NCBI GenBank assembly: GCA_006383075.2
Contig: SMNH02000011.1
Location: 1,979-65,978 of the forward strand
DNA length: 64,000 nucleotides
Direction: 5' to 3'
From: Kordia sp. TARA_039_SRF
GTDB lineage: Bacteria; Bacteroidota; Bacteroidia; Flavobacteriales; Flavobacteriaceae
The notes beneath the pieces are model-generated. The model did not search any database. It saw only the letters and a program-made list of their open reading frames with translations, and was not told the DNA's origin. The position numbers and the translations under genes are program-made. Below, piece after piece: positions 53,616 through 63,012 of this stretch. Within the stretch, counting starts at the first letter, position 1. Each line of letters starts with the position of its first letter.

Positions 53616-54494
53616 ATGCTTAAACCTTATTTTAAATCAACCGATAAAAATTTTTGTCTCCTTGAAGGAGATTCAATGAAATTATTGCCAAAAATCAATC
53701 ATAAGTTTGATATGATTTTTGCTGATCCACCCTATTTTTTATCCAACAATGGTTTGTCAATCCAAAGTGGTAAAATTGTTTCTGTTAATAAAGGAAAGTG
53801 GGACAAATCTCATGGTACTGAATATATAAATCAATTTAATAGACAATGGCTTACGTTAGTCAGAGATAAAATGAAAGAGGATGCCACAATCTGGATAAGT
53901 GGAACCATGCATAATATATTTAGTGTTGGACAAATTCTTACAGAATTAGACTTTAAAATATTAAATATAGTTACTTGGCAAAAATCAAATCCTCCACCAA
54001 ATTTTTCTTGTAGATATTTTACACATTCAACTGAACAAATAATTTGGGCGAGAAAAAATGATAGAACTCCACATTATTTCAACTATGAATTAATGAAACA
54101 ACTCAATGGAAACAAACAAATGAAAGATGTTTGGAAACTTCCTGCAATTGCACCTTGGGAAAAAAGTTGTACAAAACATCCAACTCAAAAACCTTTATCA
54201 GTTTTAACACGTTTAATTTTAGCCTCAACAAAGCCAAATGCTTGGATTTTAGATCCATTTGCAGGAAGTAGTACAACAGGTATTGCGGCAAATTTATCTA
54301 ATAGACGATTTTTAGGGATTGACCAAGAAAAAGAATATTTAGAAATAAGTAAAAGAAGAAAGTTAGAAATCGAAGACCCAAAAATTTTTAAAAAATATAG
54401 ACAGAAACTTCAAGGATTTAATAATCAAACTGAATTGGATTTATTCTTAGCGAATGAACCAAAAGCTGAATATACAATTGATTTAATATTATAA
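53616..54494 (+). CDS. DNA methyltransferase, DpnA-like (beta class)
   Basis: 292 residues from the ATG at 53616. Beta-class order: catalytic DPPY first (FDMIFADPPYFLSNNGLSIQ), then TRD, then SAM motif DPFAGSSTTGIAANLSNRRF. The segment ILNIVTWQKSNPPPNFSCRY with FTHSTEQIIWARKN and KHPTQKPLSVL closely resembles DpnA (M2 of DpnII), which methylates adenine in GATC also on single-stranded DNA. In DpnII-type systems DpnA is paired with a Dam-like DpnM; a Dam-like gene lies 2 kb upstream. Confidence 0.9.
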   Translation: MLKPYFKSTDKNFCLLEGDSMKLLPKINHKFDMIFADPPYFLSNNGLSIQSGKIVSVNKGKWDKSHGTEYINQFNRQWLTLVRDKMKEDATIWISGTMHNIFSVGQILTELDFKILNIVTWQKSNPPPNFSCRYFTHSTEQIIWARKNDRTPHYFNYELMKQLNGNKQMKDVWKLPAIAPWEKSCTKHPTQKPLSVLTRLILASTKPNAWILDPFAGSSTTGIAANLSNRRFLGIDQEKEYLEISKRRKLEIEDPKIFKKYRQKLQGFNNQTELDLFLANEPKAEYTIDLIL

Positions 54495-54640
54495 TTGATA
54501 TTACTAAAATTTATACCTTTTTTTATATAAGTTTCGATATAAAAAGGACACAAATATTTTTTTTAAGTTTTATGTAATTCATAGAGAAAATACAAAACTA
54601 ATAACAATCACTCCAATTTCACTTCTGCATCTAAAATTCG

Positions 54641-54648
54641 TACCTTTG
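54641..54648 (+). promoter_or_regulatory. Bacteroidota promoter -7 box for uvrA
   Basis: TACCTTTG matches TAnnTTTG, 18 bases before the uvrA ATG at 54666. Confidence 0.6.
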
Positions 54649-54665
54649 CACTTTTGCAAAAAGCT

Positions 54666-57500
54666 ATGACGAATTACGAAGAAAATATTGAAGTACAAGG
54701 CGCTAGAGTTCACAACTTAAAAAACATCGATGTCACCATTCCCAGAGAGAAATTGGTCGTTATTACGGGACTTTCAGGAAGTGGAAAATCATCGCTCGCC
54801 TTTGATACGATTTATGCCGAAGGACAACGCCGCTATATCGAAACGTTTTCCGCGTATGCGCGACAGTTTTTAGGCGGATTAGAACGTCCAGATGTGGATA
54901 AAATCGACGGTTTATCGCCCGTAATCGCCATAGAGCAAAAAACAACCAGTAAAAGCCCGCGTTCTACCGTCGGAACCATTACGGAAATCTACGACTTTCT
55001 TCGTTTACTATTTGCCAGAGCTGCAGATGCGTACAGTTACAACTCTGGCGAGCAAATGGTCAGCTATAGCGATGAGCAAATCAAGAACTTAATTCTAAAC
55101 GATTTCAACGGAAAACGCGTCAACGTCCTCGCTCCTATTGTACGTTCACGTAAAGGTCATTACCGCGAATTGTTTGAAACTATCGGAAAACAAGGCTTTG
55201 TAAAAGTGCGTGTGGATGGCGAAATTTTGGATATTGAAAAAGGAATGCGCGTTGACCGTTATAAAACTCACGACATCGAAATCGTAATTGATCGTTTAAA
55301 AATTAACGACAAGGTAGACAACGACAAACGCCTTACGGAAACTATCAAAACGGCGATGTATCACGGCGATGATGTCTTAATGGTGATTGACCAAGATGCA
55401 CCAACAGAAGCACGTTATTTCAGTCGTAACCTGATGTGTCCGTCTTCGGGAATTTCCTATCCAAATCCAGAGCCAAACACCTTTTCGTTCAATTCGCCAA
55501 AAGGCATGTGCCCTAACTGCAACGGTTTGGGAACTTTGTATGAAGTCAACGAAAGTAAAGTGATTCCTGATAGCAAAGTAACTATCAAAGGTGGCGGAAT
55601 TGCTCCGTTGGGCGAATATAAAAAGTCGTGGATTTTCAAGCAATTGGAAACCATTGCCGCTCGTTACGATTTTAAACTTAGTGATCCTATCAAAGACATT
55701 CCTAAAGAAGCTATGGACGTTATTCTGAATGGCGGCAACGAAAAATTCTCTGTGGTAAGTAAAACGTTAGGCGTTACGCGCGATTACAAAATTGACTTTG
55801 AAGGTATCGTCAGCTTTATCAAAAATCAATTTGAAGAAAGCGATTCGTCGTCTATCAAACGTTGGGCAAAAAACTACATGGACAAAGTAAATTGCTCCGA
55901 ATGTGGCGGTTCGCGCTTACGCAAAGAATCTTTATACTTTAAAGTCAACAATAAAAATATTGCCGAATTGGCACAAATGGATGTGGTGGAATTGTCTACT
56001 TGGTTTGATGATTTGCAAAACAATTTATCTGAAAAGCAACAAAAAATCGCGTCGGAAATCGTCAAAGAAATCTCAACGCGTTTACGCTTTTTATTGGATG
56101 TGGGTTTAAACTATCTCTCTCTCAACAGAAGTTCTAAATCACTTTCAGGCGGCGAAGCACAACGCATTCGCTTGGCAACGCAAATCGGCTCACAACTAGT
56201 CGGTGTTTTATATATTTTGGACGAACCAAGCATCGGACTGCACCAACGAGACAACGAAAAACTCATCAATTCTCTAGAATCATTGCGCGACATTGGAAAC
56301 TCTGTAATCGTGGTAGAACACGACAAAGATATGATAGAACGCGCCGATCACGTGATTGACATTGGTCCAAAAGCTGGGCGACATGGAGGTGAAATCATCT
56401 CAGAAGGTTCGCCGAAAGAATTATTAGACCACAACACTTTAACGGCGGAATATTTAAACGGAAAAAAGGAAATTCCTGTTCCAAAAGAACGTAGAAAAGG
56501 AAACGGAAAAAAATTAGTCCTCAAAGGCGCGACAGGAAACAACTTAAAGAATGTTTCGGTAGAATTCCCGCTCGGAAAAATGATTGGCGTTACAGGCGTT
56601 TCTGGAAGTGGAAAATCAACCTTAATCAACGAAACCCTCTACCCTATTTTAAATGCACACTTTTTTAATGCCGTTAAAGAACCGATGCCTTATAAAAGCA
56701 TCAAAGGACTGGAACATATTGATAAAGTGATTGACATCAATCAGTCACCAATTGGGCGTACGCCACGTTCCAATCCTGCGACGTATACAGGCGTTTTTAG
56801 CGAAATTAGAAGTCTATATGCCAAAACTCCCGAAGCCGCGATTCGTGGGTACAAACCTGGACGTTTTAGCTTTAACGTAAAAGGTGGTCGCTGCGAAACA
56901 TGCCAAGGAGGCGGATTGCGCGTGATTGAGATGAACTTTTTGCCAGATGTGTATGTTGATTGTGAAACCTGTCAAGGAAAACGCTTTAACCGTGAAACAT
57001 TAGAAATTCGCTACAAAGGGAAATCCATTGCCGATGTGTTGGAAATGACGATGAACGAAGCGGTGGAATTTTTTGAGCACATTCCTAAAATTCACCGAAA
57101 ACTCAAAACCATCAAAGATGTTGGTTTGGGTTATATTACGCTCGGACAGCAAAGTACGACACTTTCTGGTGGAGAAGCTCAACGCATCAAACTGGCTACC
57201 GAACTTTCGAAAAGAGACACCGGAAATACGTTTTATATTTTAGATGAACCAACGACGGGACTGCATTTTGAGGACATTCGTGTTTTGATGGAAGTATTGA
57301 ATAAATTGGTCAACAAAGGAAATACTATTGTGGTTATTGAGCATAATATGGACGTTATTAAAATGACCGATCATATCATTGACATTGGTTACGAAGGTGG
57401 AAAAGGTGGTGGAAAAGTTATTACCACAGGAACACCTGAAGAAGTTGCCAAGCATAAAAAAAGTCACACTGCACGCTTCCTAAAAAAGGAATTGAAGTAG
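54666..57500 (+). CDS. uvrA: Excinuclease ABC subunit A
   Basis: 944 residues from the ATG at 54666 (a TTG four codons earlier is unlikely). Two ABC modules: Walker [12 protein letters not shown] at about 34-44 and [11 protein letters not shown] in the second half, signatures [13 protein letters not shown] and [13 protein letters not shown], Walker B YILDEPS and YILDEPT. The second zinc module has CETCQGGG and CETCQGKR; the first has CPSS in place of the usual CxxC, as is common in Bacteroidota. UvrA recognises bulky lesions for nucleotide-excision repair. Confidence 0.96.
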   Translation: MTNYEENIEVQGARVHNLKNIDVTIPREKLVVITGLSGSGKSSLAFDTIYAEGQRRYIETFSAYARQFLGGLERPDVDKIDGLSPVIAIEQKTTSKSPRSTVGTITEIYDFLRLLFARAADAYSYNSGEQMVSYSDEQIKNLILNDFNGKRVNVLAPIVRSRKGHYRELFETIGKQGFVKVRVDGEILDIEKGMRVDRYKTHDIEIVIDRLKINDKVDNDKRLTETIKTAMYHGDDVLMVIDQDAPTEARYFSRNLMCPSSGISYPNPEPNTFSFNSPKGMCPNCNGLGTLYEVNESKVIPDSKVTIKGGGIAPLGEYKKSWIFKQLETIAARYDFKLSDPIKDIPKEAMDVILNGGNEKFSVVSKTLGVTRDYKIDFEGIVSFIKNQFEESDSSSIKRWAKNYMDKVNCSECGGSRLRKESLYFKVNNKNIAELAQMDVVELSTWFDDLQNNLSEKQQKIASEIVKEISTRLRFLLDVGLNYLSLNRSSKSLSGGEAQRIRLATQIGSQLVGVLYILDEPSIGLHQRDNEKLINSLESLRDIGNSVIVVEHDKDMIERADHVIDIGPKAGRHGGEIISEGSPKELLDHNTLTAEYLNGKKEIPVPKERRKGNGKKLVLKGATGNNLKNVSVEFPLGKMIGVTGVSGSGKSTLINETLYPILNAHFFNAVKEPMPYKSIKGLEHIDKVIDINQSPIGRTPRSNPATYTGVFSEIRSLYAKTPEAAIRGYKPGRFSFNVKGGRCETCQGGGLRVIEMNFLPDVYVDCETCQGKRFNRETLEIRYKGKSIADVLEMTMNEAVEFFEHIPKIHRKLKTIKDVGLGYITLGQQSTTLSGGEAQRIKLATELSKRDTGNTFYILDEPTTGLHFEDIRVLMEVLNKLVNKGNTIVVIEHNMDVIKMTDHIIDIGYEGGKGGGKVITTGTPEEVAKHKKSHTARFLKKELK

Positions 57501-57529
57501 CTACATTTTTCTATATATAACTTAACAAA

Positions 57530-57561
57530 AAAAGAGTGTTCCCGCCAAGAAACACTCTTTT
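57530..57561 (+). terminator. Terminator after uvrA
   Basis: aaaagagtgtt pairs with aacactctttt (57530-57540, 57551-57561) with a ten-base loop; T-run at the 3' end. Confidence 0.85.
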
Positions 57562-57820
57562 CACACTTTGAATTAATAATAAACTACGTAAACTAAACGT
57601 TAAACCTGTTTCGATCCCCTAAATCGATAACACTACAAATAACGCATGAATACTAGGATTTTGAGCAAATAAATATGGTGAAACGGAAAAATAAGCTGTG
57701 AACGTTCCGTATATCCTGTTGAAGTTGTACACTATCATTACATTATAAGCAACTGCAATCATTTTAGTTATTTTTTGGTAAGTTTTTATACAAACGAACT
57801 CATATCTATTTCTTTTTATT

Positions 57821-58070
57821 GGGGAACGTTTCCTGCAGACGTGCAACAACGAATTCCCCGCGTTGGAAACCTTCTCGCAGGTGTGCAGGAACGTTTCAAA
57901 CGTGTCGGAAAGCTTCTCACAGGTCTGCGAGACGTTTTCCAACGCATACAAAAGCGTGTTGCAGCACTGCGAGACGCTTTTGTAACTTCCCGAAAGCTTG
58001 CTGCACGTCTGCGAGACCGTTTCGGGAACTCCCGAAAGTCTGTTGCATTGCTGCGAGAAGCTTTCGGGAG
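57821..58070. repeat. Array of six hairpins with variable stems and conserved loops
   Basis: Six hairpins follow each other at about 38-45-base pitch: H1 57821-57859, H2 57859-57904, H3 57902-57946, H4 57947-57984, H5 57987-58028, H6 58029-58070. Stems differ in sequence but stay paired: H1 ggggaa, H2 cgcgttggaaac (one mismatch, one G-U), H4 tacaaaagcg, H5 ttcccgaaa, H6 ctcccgaaag, the last three perfect. The loops keep a common core close to gcaggtctgcgaga. The 5' arm of H3 overlaps the 3' arm of H2. Overlapping frames on both strands stay open because the pitch is close to 42, and they give 14-residue repeats; I do not count them as genes. The rest of 57562-58377 is gene-free. Confidence 0.75.
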
Positions 58071-58252
58071 CATTTTTATTGTGAATTATGCAATGAAATG
58101 CTAAAAAAGCACATTTTTATTGTGGAATTCGTAAAATAGTTGATTTTTGGATTTCTATGATTTTTTTGTCATTGACTTCATCAGATACTAGATTCTCTTT
58201 ATTTATGCTGAGTTTATCGAAGCTCTTGTGCTTAGCTTGTCGAAGTATACGG

Positions 58253-58279
58253 AAACCCACATTGTGTATGTGTGGGTTT
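58253..58279 (+). terminator. Hairpin terminator candidate
   Basis: aaacccaca pairs with tgtgggttt (58253-58261, 58271-58279), followed by a T-rich stretch. It precedes the cassette array. Confidence 0.6.
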
Positions 58280-58326
58280 TGTTTTACATTTATGGGGAAT
58301 AATGGGAAGTTATTTATAATTTAGTT

Positions 58327-58387
58327 CCTGTTATTTACCAAATTTGGTATGTAAACAGGAATTCCTGTTATACGTACGTTGTGTACC
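58327..58387. repeat. Left boundary site of cassette array (site A)
   Basis: The box gttgtgtacc (58378-58387) starts the first cassette. Before it lies a hairpin: cctgtt/aacagg (58327-58332, 58354-58359) around the perfect 14-base palindrome taccaaatttggta (58336-58349). This site lacks the usual left half (R''/L'') of the other sites, so it may be the counterpart of an integron attI or the junction left by the first insertion. Confidence 0.5.
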
Positions 58388-58410
58388 ATTTAAAAAAAGC
58401 ATTCCGAAAA

Positions 58411-58824
58411 ATGAAAAAAATCTATCTTTTAATTATTGTGAGTTTAATTCTGACTTCTTGTTTTAGAAAAGAACACCGAATTGAAAAGATTGAATTAAGT
58501 GGACTTTCGGAAAGTTTAAATAACTCGATTGAACTATGCCTTGAAGAATCGATAGGATATGAATCTTACCATTTGAAATTCAATACAACCCTTAAAAACG
58601 GAACTGAAATTAATACAAAAACCACTTTAATGAGTCCAACTGACTCTGAAAAAAAGTGTTTCAAAATATATTTGGGAGCTTCTTTTACCCATAGACATAC
58701 ACCAAAAGAGGAATCGGAATTAATTAAGCAAATTTTCAAGAATAATGTATCTGAAATGACCATAACAATTTTTGATGAATGGGGAAAAGAAAAAATTAGA
58801 ACTCAAACATTTAAAAATTTATGA
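58411..58824 (+). CDS. Cassette 1: lipoprotein, unknown
   Basis: 137 residues from the ATG at 58411 (MKKIYLLIIVSLILTSC, lipobox cysteine at 17). A GTG at 58381 would add ten residues before the signal peptide and is rejected. The mature part is soluble, with three cysteines (lipobox plus CLEES and KKCFKIYLG). No known domain. It fills the unit between the boxes at 58378 and 58833. Cassette genes of unknown function with signal peptides are common in integrons. Confidence 0.75.
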   Translation: MKKIYLLIIVSLILTSCFRKEHRIEKIELSGLSESLNNSIELCLEESIGYESYHLKFNTTLKNGTEINTKTTLMSPTDSEKKCFKIYLGASFTHRHTPKEESELIKQIFKNNVSEMTITIFDEWGKEKIRTQTFKNL

Positions 58825-58832
58825 ATAAAAAC

Positions 58833-58970
58833 GGTACACAACAATGTATAATCGCAATTACGGCGGATTCGACTACGTCCGAATCCACTCGGAATTGCTA
58901 AAGCCAGTTCTTAACCGAAAATTAGTAACTTTAATCCCGTAACTGACGGTTATACGAGACCGTTAGGCAC
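58833..58970. repeat. attC-like site B (138 bp)
   Basis: R''-like ggtacacaac (58833-58842), then aat and an inner arm starting gtataatcgcaattacgg, which pairs imperfectly with the right arm ending ccgtaactgacggttatac, then gagacc and R'-like gttaggcac (58962-58970). A central hairpin ggattcg/cgaatcc lies in the loop. Confidence 0.7.
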
Positions 58971-58986
58971 AAGCTGAAAACAGAAA

Positions 58987-60915
58987 ATGACAGAAACAGT
59001 AGATAACATAAAACTTGACAAAGAAAATATTGAATTCAACAATGCTGCTGAATTTGTCCGACATACCGATAAACTTGTTTATTTGACAGGTAAAGCTGGA
59101 ACTGGTAAAACCACTTTTCTAAAATATATCAGAAACACAACTGCTAAAAACACTGTGGTTTTGGCACCAACAGGAGTTGCAGCAATAAATGCAGGAGGAG
59201 TTACAATACATTCTTTCTTCCAGATACCTTTCGGTCCATTTGTTCCAAACGATTCAAGATTAAGAACCAATGCCACAGGAACAGAAAATAAGGAAACGAT
59301 TTACACAACCTTCAAATACAATGAAGACAAAAGAAAGATAATAGAAAATTTAGAAGTTTTAATCATTGATGAAGTATCAATGGTAAGAGCGGATATGCTA
59401 GATGTAATTGATAAGATATTAGGAGTATTCAGAAAAAAGCCATATTTACCATTTGGTGGAGTTCAAGTAATTTTAATTGGAGACACTTTTCAACTACCGC
59501 CAATTGCTGATAACGAACAATGGAGAATACTTTCCCAATTTTACAAAACACCATTCTTCTTCAGTTCAAAAGTTATTGAACAAAACACGCCACTTTATAT
59601 TGAGTTAAAGAAAATATATAGGCAAAATGAACAAGAGTTTATTGATTTACTTAATCGTGTAAGAGTTAGCCAAGTTACACCTAATGACTTTACAACTCTA
59701 AATGCAAAATACAATCCAAATTTTTCTGGTAACGGAAGTGACTATATAATACTTGCAACACATAACAAAATTGTAAATGAAACGAACCTTACAAAATTAA
59801 ATCAGCTTGAAACAGAGCTGTTTACTTATGAAGCCAATGTAACTGGTACTTTCCCAGATAAACATAAGCCAACTGACCACTATTTAAAATTAAAGGTTGG
59901 AGCTCAAATTATGTTTATCAAAAATGACACAGGAGAATACAAACGATATTACAATGGTAAAATTGGAAAAGTAAAGGAACTTCAAGAATCTTCAATCAAA
60001 ATAATCTTTGATGACGAATCTGAAGTTGAAGTTGAAAGAGCGGAATGGAATAATATAAAATATACCTACGATAAAAAACAGAAAAAAATTGTCGAAGAAA
60101 TCATAGGAACGTTTGAGCAATTTCCGATACGATTAGCTTGGGCTATTACAGTTCATAAAAGTCAAGGACTAACATTTGAAAAGGTAATAGCGGATTTAAG
60201 CAGAGCATTTGCACCTGGACAAGTGTATGTTGCATTAAGCCGTTGCACTTCCTTTAGTGGACTAATGCTAAAAACTCAATTAAACAACTATGCAATAAAA
60301 ACTGACCCAAGAGTAATTGAATTTGCGAAAAACGAAACACCGGGAACTTTAATAACTCAACAATTAAATACAGGAAGAGCTGACTTTTATTATAAAAAGG
60401 CAAGAGAAAATTTTGTAATTGGTAAGATTATTTCTGCTTTTGACTTCTTCAAAAAAGCTTTGAAATACAGAAACGATATAGAAACAGATACTTTTCAAAA
60501 ATTTGTAGAAATTCAAGGTAAAAGGCTTTTAGGGTTTAAAAAAAAGAATTCCTCGCTCACAGAACAGCTTGAATTGGCGGATAATGAACTTTCTGAAGCG
60601 AAAGAAAATATTGAATACCAAGCACAAGAACTTAACGAAAAATCAACTAAAATATCAGAACAAAATTCTTCAATTGGACTGCTATTAGAAAAAATATCCG
60701 AGTTTGAAAATGAAACCGAACTACTGAAAAAATCTTTAAAACGAGCCGAGAAAAAACTGTCAGAGTCACAAATTTACACTAACGGACTTGAAACTAAAGT
60801 TAAGAAAATGGAATCAGATTTGCGGAATAGAAACAAAGAAATTAAAAACAATAAAGCAGAAATTGAACGACTAAAAAACTTGAAATGGTACGACAAACTA
60901 GTAGGGAAAAAATGA
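58987..60915 (+). CDS. Cassette 2: PIF1-like helicase with C-terminal coiled coil
   Basis: 642 residues. SF1B helicase of the PIF1/RecD-like type: Walker A GKAGTGKTTF (about 35-44), APTGVAAINAGGVTIHSF, Walker B NLEVLIIDEVSMV, GDTFQLPPIAD, and motifs V/VI FPIRLAWAITVHKSQGLTFE with VYVALSRCTS. After residue about 470 a long coiled coil follows (QLELADNELSEAKENIEYQA onward). It may act at stalled forks or in defence. It is large for a cassette gene. The unit ends at gtgcctaac, the reverse complement of its own start box. Confidence 0.9.
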   Translation: MTETVDNIKLDKENIEFNNAAEFVRHTDKLVYLTGKAGTGKTTFLKYIRNTTAKNTVVLAPTGVAAINAGGVTIHSFFQIPFGPFVPNDSRLRTNATGTENKETIYTTFKYNEDKRKIIENLEVLIIDEVSMVRADMLDVIDKILGVFRKKPYLPFGGVQVILIGDTFQLPPIADNEQWRILSQFYKTPFFFSSKVIEQNTPLYIELKKIYRQNEQEFIDLLNRVRVSQVTPNDFTTLNAKYNPNFSGNGSDYIILATHNKIVNETNLTKLNQLETELFTYEANVTGTFPDKHKPTDHYLKLKVGAQIMFIKNDTGEYKRYYNGKIGKVKELQESSIKIIFDDESEVEVERAEWNNIKYTYDKKQKKIVEEIIGTFEQFPIRLAWAITVHKSQGLTFEKVIADLSRAFAPGQVYVALSRCTSFSGLMLKTQLNNYAIKTDPRVIEFAKNETPGTLITQQLNTGRADFYYKKARENFVIGKIISAFDFFKKALKYRNDIETDTFQKFVEIQGKRLLGFKKKNSSLTEQLELADNELSEAKENIEYQAQELNEKSTKISEQNSSIGLLLEKISEFENETELLKKSLKRAEKKLSESQIYTNGLETKVKKMESDLRNRNKEIKNNKAEIERLKNLKWYDKLVGKK

Positions 60916-60922
60916 AAAGCCA

Positions 60923-61058
60923 GTGCCTAACAATGGCTATAAGTAATTGCTTGTTCTCGCCTACTTCTGAAAATCCTCGCAGATTTTCAGTTTGGTGTGT
61001 ACTTGTAAAGTTAAGTGCTAAACCACGCAACTACTCATAGCCGAGACCGTTGTAGCAC
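60923..61058. repeat. attC-like site C (136 bp)
   Basis: gtgcctaac (60923-60931), then aat and ggctataagtaattgc, which pairs (14 of 16) with gcaactactcatagcc, then gagacc and gttgtagcac (61049-61058). The centre has a perfect hairpin ctgaaaatc/gattttcag. Confidence 0.75.
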
Positions 61059-61076
61059 ATTTGAGAAACGAACTAA

Positions 61077-61544
61077 ATGATAGAATTAATACTTTCGACT
61101 TTAGCTGAATTTGGATTAATTCGTGAAGATTATAAACATCAAAAACGAATAACTAAAAAGGAAAAAGAAGACGGAATTAAAAGACCGATTCAAAAATATT
61201 TTATGCAACCAAGTGCATTAATGTTTATTTCTGTTTTAGTCATTGGAAGTTTAAGTGCTATCCTGTTTTTTACTTATCAAAGAAAATCTGTATTTCCTAA
61301 AAAAACGAAAAATGAGATATCGGAAATGAGTGACAGAATGGAAAATTGGAATAAAAATTTAGGAAAATACCCAACTGAACTAAATGAATTAATCGGAAAT
61401 AGTCCTTTAAGACAAGATTGGAAAAAAGACGCTTGGAATCGAGAATATGAATTTAAGATTACGGAAAATGGACAAGGTTTTTTAATCACTTCTGCTGGCT
61501 CTGACGGAAAATTTGGAACCGAAGATGATATTAAATCTAATTGA
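61077..61544 (+). CDS. Cassette 3: pseudopilin-like (GspG-type) membrane protein
   Basis: 155 residues: basic N-terminal region, one membrane helix (LMFISVLVIGSLSAILFFTY), then a domain with the type II secretion GspG pattern NLGKYPTELNELI, QDWKKDAWNREYEFKI, and FLITSAGSDGKFGTEDDI. It lacks a clear prepilin peptidase site, since the helix is not N-terminal, so it is not a standard pseudopilin. Function unknown. Occupies the unit between sites C and D. Confidence 0.78.
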   Translation: MIELILSTLAEFGLIREDYKHQKRITKKEKEDGIKRPIQKYFMQPSALMFISVLVIGSLSAILFFTYQRKSVFPKKTKNEISEMSDRMENWNKNLGKYPTELNELIGNSPLRQDWKKDAWNREYEFKITENGQGFLITSAGSDGKFGTEDDIKSN

Positions 61545-61825
61545 TGTAAATATTATGGTTAAAAAAAACTGAATTAAGTTTGTGAGTTTAATGTTAATAA
61601 CTGTTCTTAACTTTCTGACATTCAAAAGAAATAATTGATTAAATTTGTTTTATCGAAGCAATTATCTACATAATAACAATTCTGACTTTTATTAAAGAAG
61701 TATTCTTTTTTATTAAGAGTAAAGAAGTGAATTCCCTTTTTAAAAAAACCTATTAATGTTGATAACTTGTTATAAGGTTTTATAAAATTCGCTTTTCTAT
61801 TTCAATTAATTTTAGTAAAAAAAAC
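61545..61825. other. Gene-free tail of cassette 3
   Basis: AT-rich sequence after the pseudopilin-like gene. I see no gene or hairpin here that I can support. With site D it makes about 440 bases without a gene. Confidence 0.5.
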
Positions 61826-61963
61826 GTGCTACAACACCGTATATAATTTATTGCTAGTTCTAGCCTACTTACGAAAATCCTCGCGGATTTTCTATTCGGT
61901 TTTTATTTGCTAAATTTAGTGCTTAAACCACGCAACAAACCATATACAAACACGTTGTGTGTA
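61826..61963. repeat. attC-like site D (138 bp)
   Basis: gtgctacaac (61826-61835), left arm gtatataatttattgc, right arm gcaacaaaccatatac, then gttgtgtgta (61954-61963). The central gaaaatcctcgcg hairpin matches that of site C. Confidence 0.75.
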
Positions 61964-61985
61964 AGTTGAAACAAAATCGAAATTT

Positions 61986-63002
61986 ATGAATAAAGCCATA
62001 TATTTTCTTATTTTAATCTTGTTGTCCTGTAAAATGACTTATGGACAGCACGAAAAGATTACAGAAAAATGGAAAACCGAAAGCATTAGTGACAGCAATC
62101 TTGGAGACATTAATTACCACGTTTACAAAAATAAAATTGATGACCGTAAGCCTATGATTATCTATTTACAAGGCTCTACGAACTTTCCTTTGTATTGGCA
62201 AAACCCAAATGGGAGATATTCCAGCAGCATTACTTTGGATGTTGATTCGATGAGTAATGATTATCATATCATACTTATTAGTAAACCCAACACACCTCTT
62301 GCCGACAGCATCACCATTGCACCATCAGGAAGAAAGCAATATCCTATGAAAGAAGGATACAGTGAAAAGTATAGTCTTGATTGGCGAGCAAATTCCGCAG
62401 ACAAGGTTATCAATGATGCATTAAAAAAACTAAAGATTGACACATCCGCAATAATTGTTTGGGGACATTCTGAAGGTTCGCAAGTGGCGCCAGCTGTAGC
62501 TTTAAAAAATAATAATGTAACCCACGTTATATCAATGATGGGGAACTCACTTAATCATTTATATGATTTTATCCTTAATGAAAGGGTTTCTGCTTTGAAA
62601 GGCGAAAAATCAAACGAAGAAGCTCAAGCCAATATTGATTCTCTGTATGTAGAATTTGAAAAAATATACAAAGATCCAAAATCCACTACAAAGGAGTGGT
62701 TTGGTGAAACTTATTACAAATGGAGTAGTTTTACATTGAATTCCCCAATAGACAATATGCTCAAATTGAATATTCCAATTCTTTATGTGGCAGGTGGAGA
62801 AGACCATCATAGCATTTTGAATATGGACTATGCCAAACTTGAATTTTTAAGAAAAGGGAAAGACAATTTGACCTATAAAGTATATCCAAACTGTGACCAC
62901 TTTTTAATGGAGACCAGAACCGATGAATCAGGTAAAAAAGAATGGATTGACCATTTAAGTGAAGTCAATGGTTTTGCATTGAAATGGATAACTGAAAATT
63001 GA
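61986..63002 (+). CDS. Cassette 4: secreted alpha/beta hydrolase
   Basis: 338 residues. Signal peptide (a cysteine at the end of the hydrophobic run, LILLSC, could be a lipobox), then an alpha/beta-hydrolase fold with nucleophile elbow VWGHSEGSQVAPA (GxSxG), likely acid in ILYVAGGEDHHSIL and catalytic His in YPNCDHFLMETRT. An esterase or peptidase of unknown substrate. The unit is bounded by gttgtgtgta and tacacacaac. Confidence 0.85.
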   Translation: MNKAIYFLILILLSCKMTYGQHEKITEKWKTESISDSNLGDINYHVYKNKIDDRKPMIIYLQGSTNFPLYWQNPNGRYSSSITLDVDSMSNDYHIILISKPNTPLADSITIAPSGRKQYPMKEGYSEKYSLDWRANSADKVINDALKKLKIDTSAIIVWGHSEGSQVAPAVALKNNNVTHVISMMGNSLNHLYDFILNERVSALKGEKSNEEAQANIDSLYVEFEKIYKDPKSTTKEWFGETYYKWSSFTLNSPIDNMLKLNIPILYVAGGEDHHSILNMDYAKLEFLRKGKDNLTYKVYPNCDHFLMETRTDESGKKEWIDHLSEVNGFALKWITEN

Positions 63003-63012
63003 TATAAAAACC

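Noticed and set aside
57821-58070. CRISPR array
   Set aside because: No invariant repeat and no unique spacers; the units are hairpins with changing stems and a conserved loop, and there are no cas genes.
57775-58139. Long overlapping open frames on the plus strand over the hairpin array, giving 14-residue repeats
   Set aside because: Both plus frames and a minus frame (57816-58073) are open because the repeat pitch is near a multiple of three; the first plus frame begins only with TTG, and stem pairing explains the sequence better than coding.
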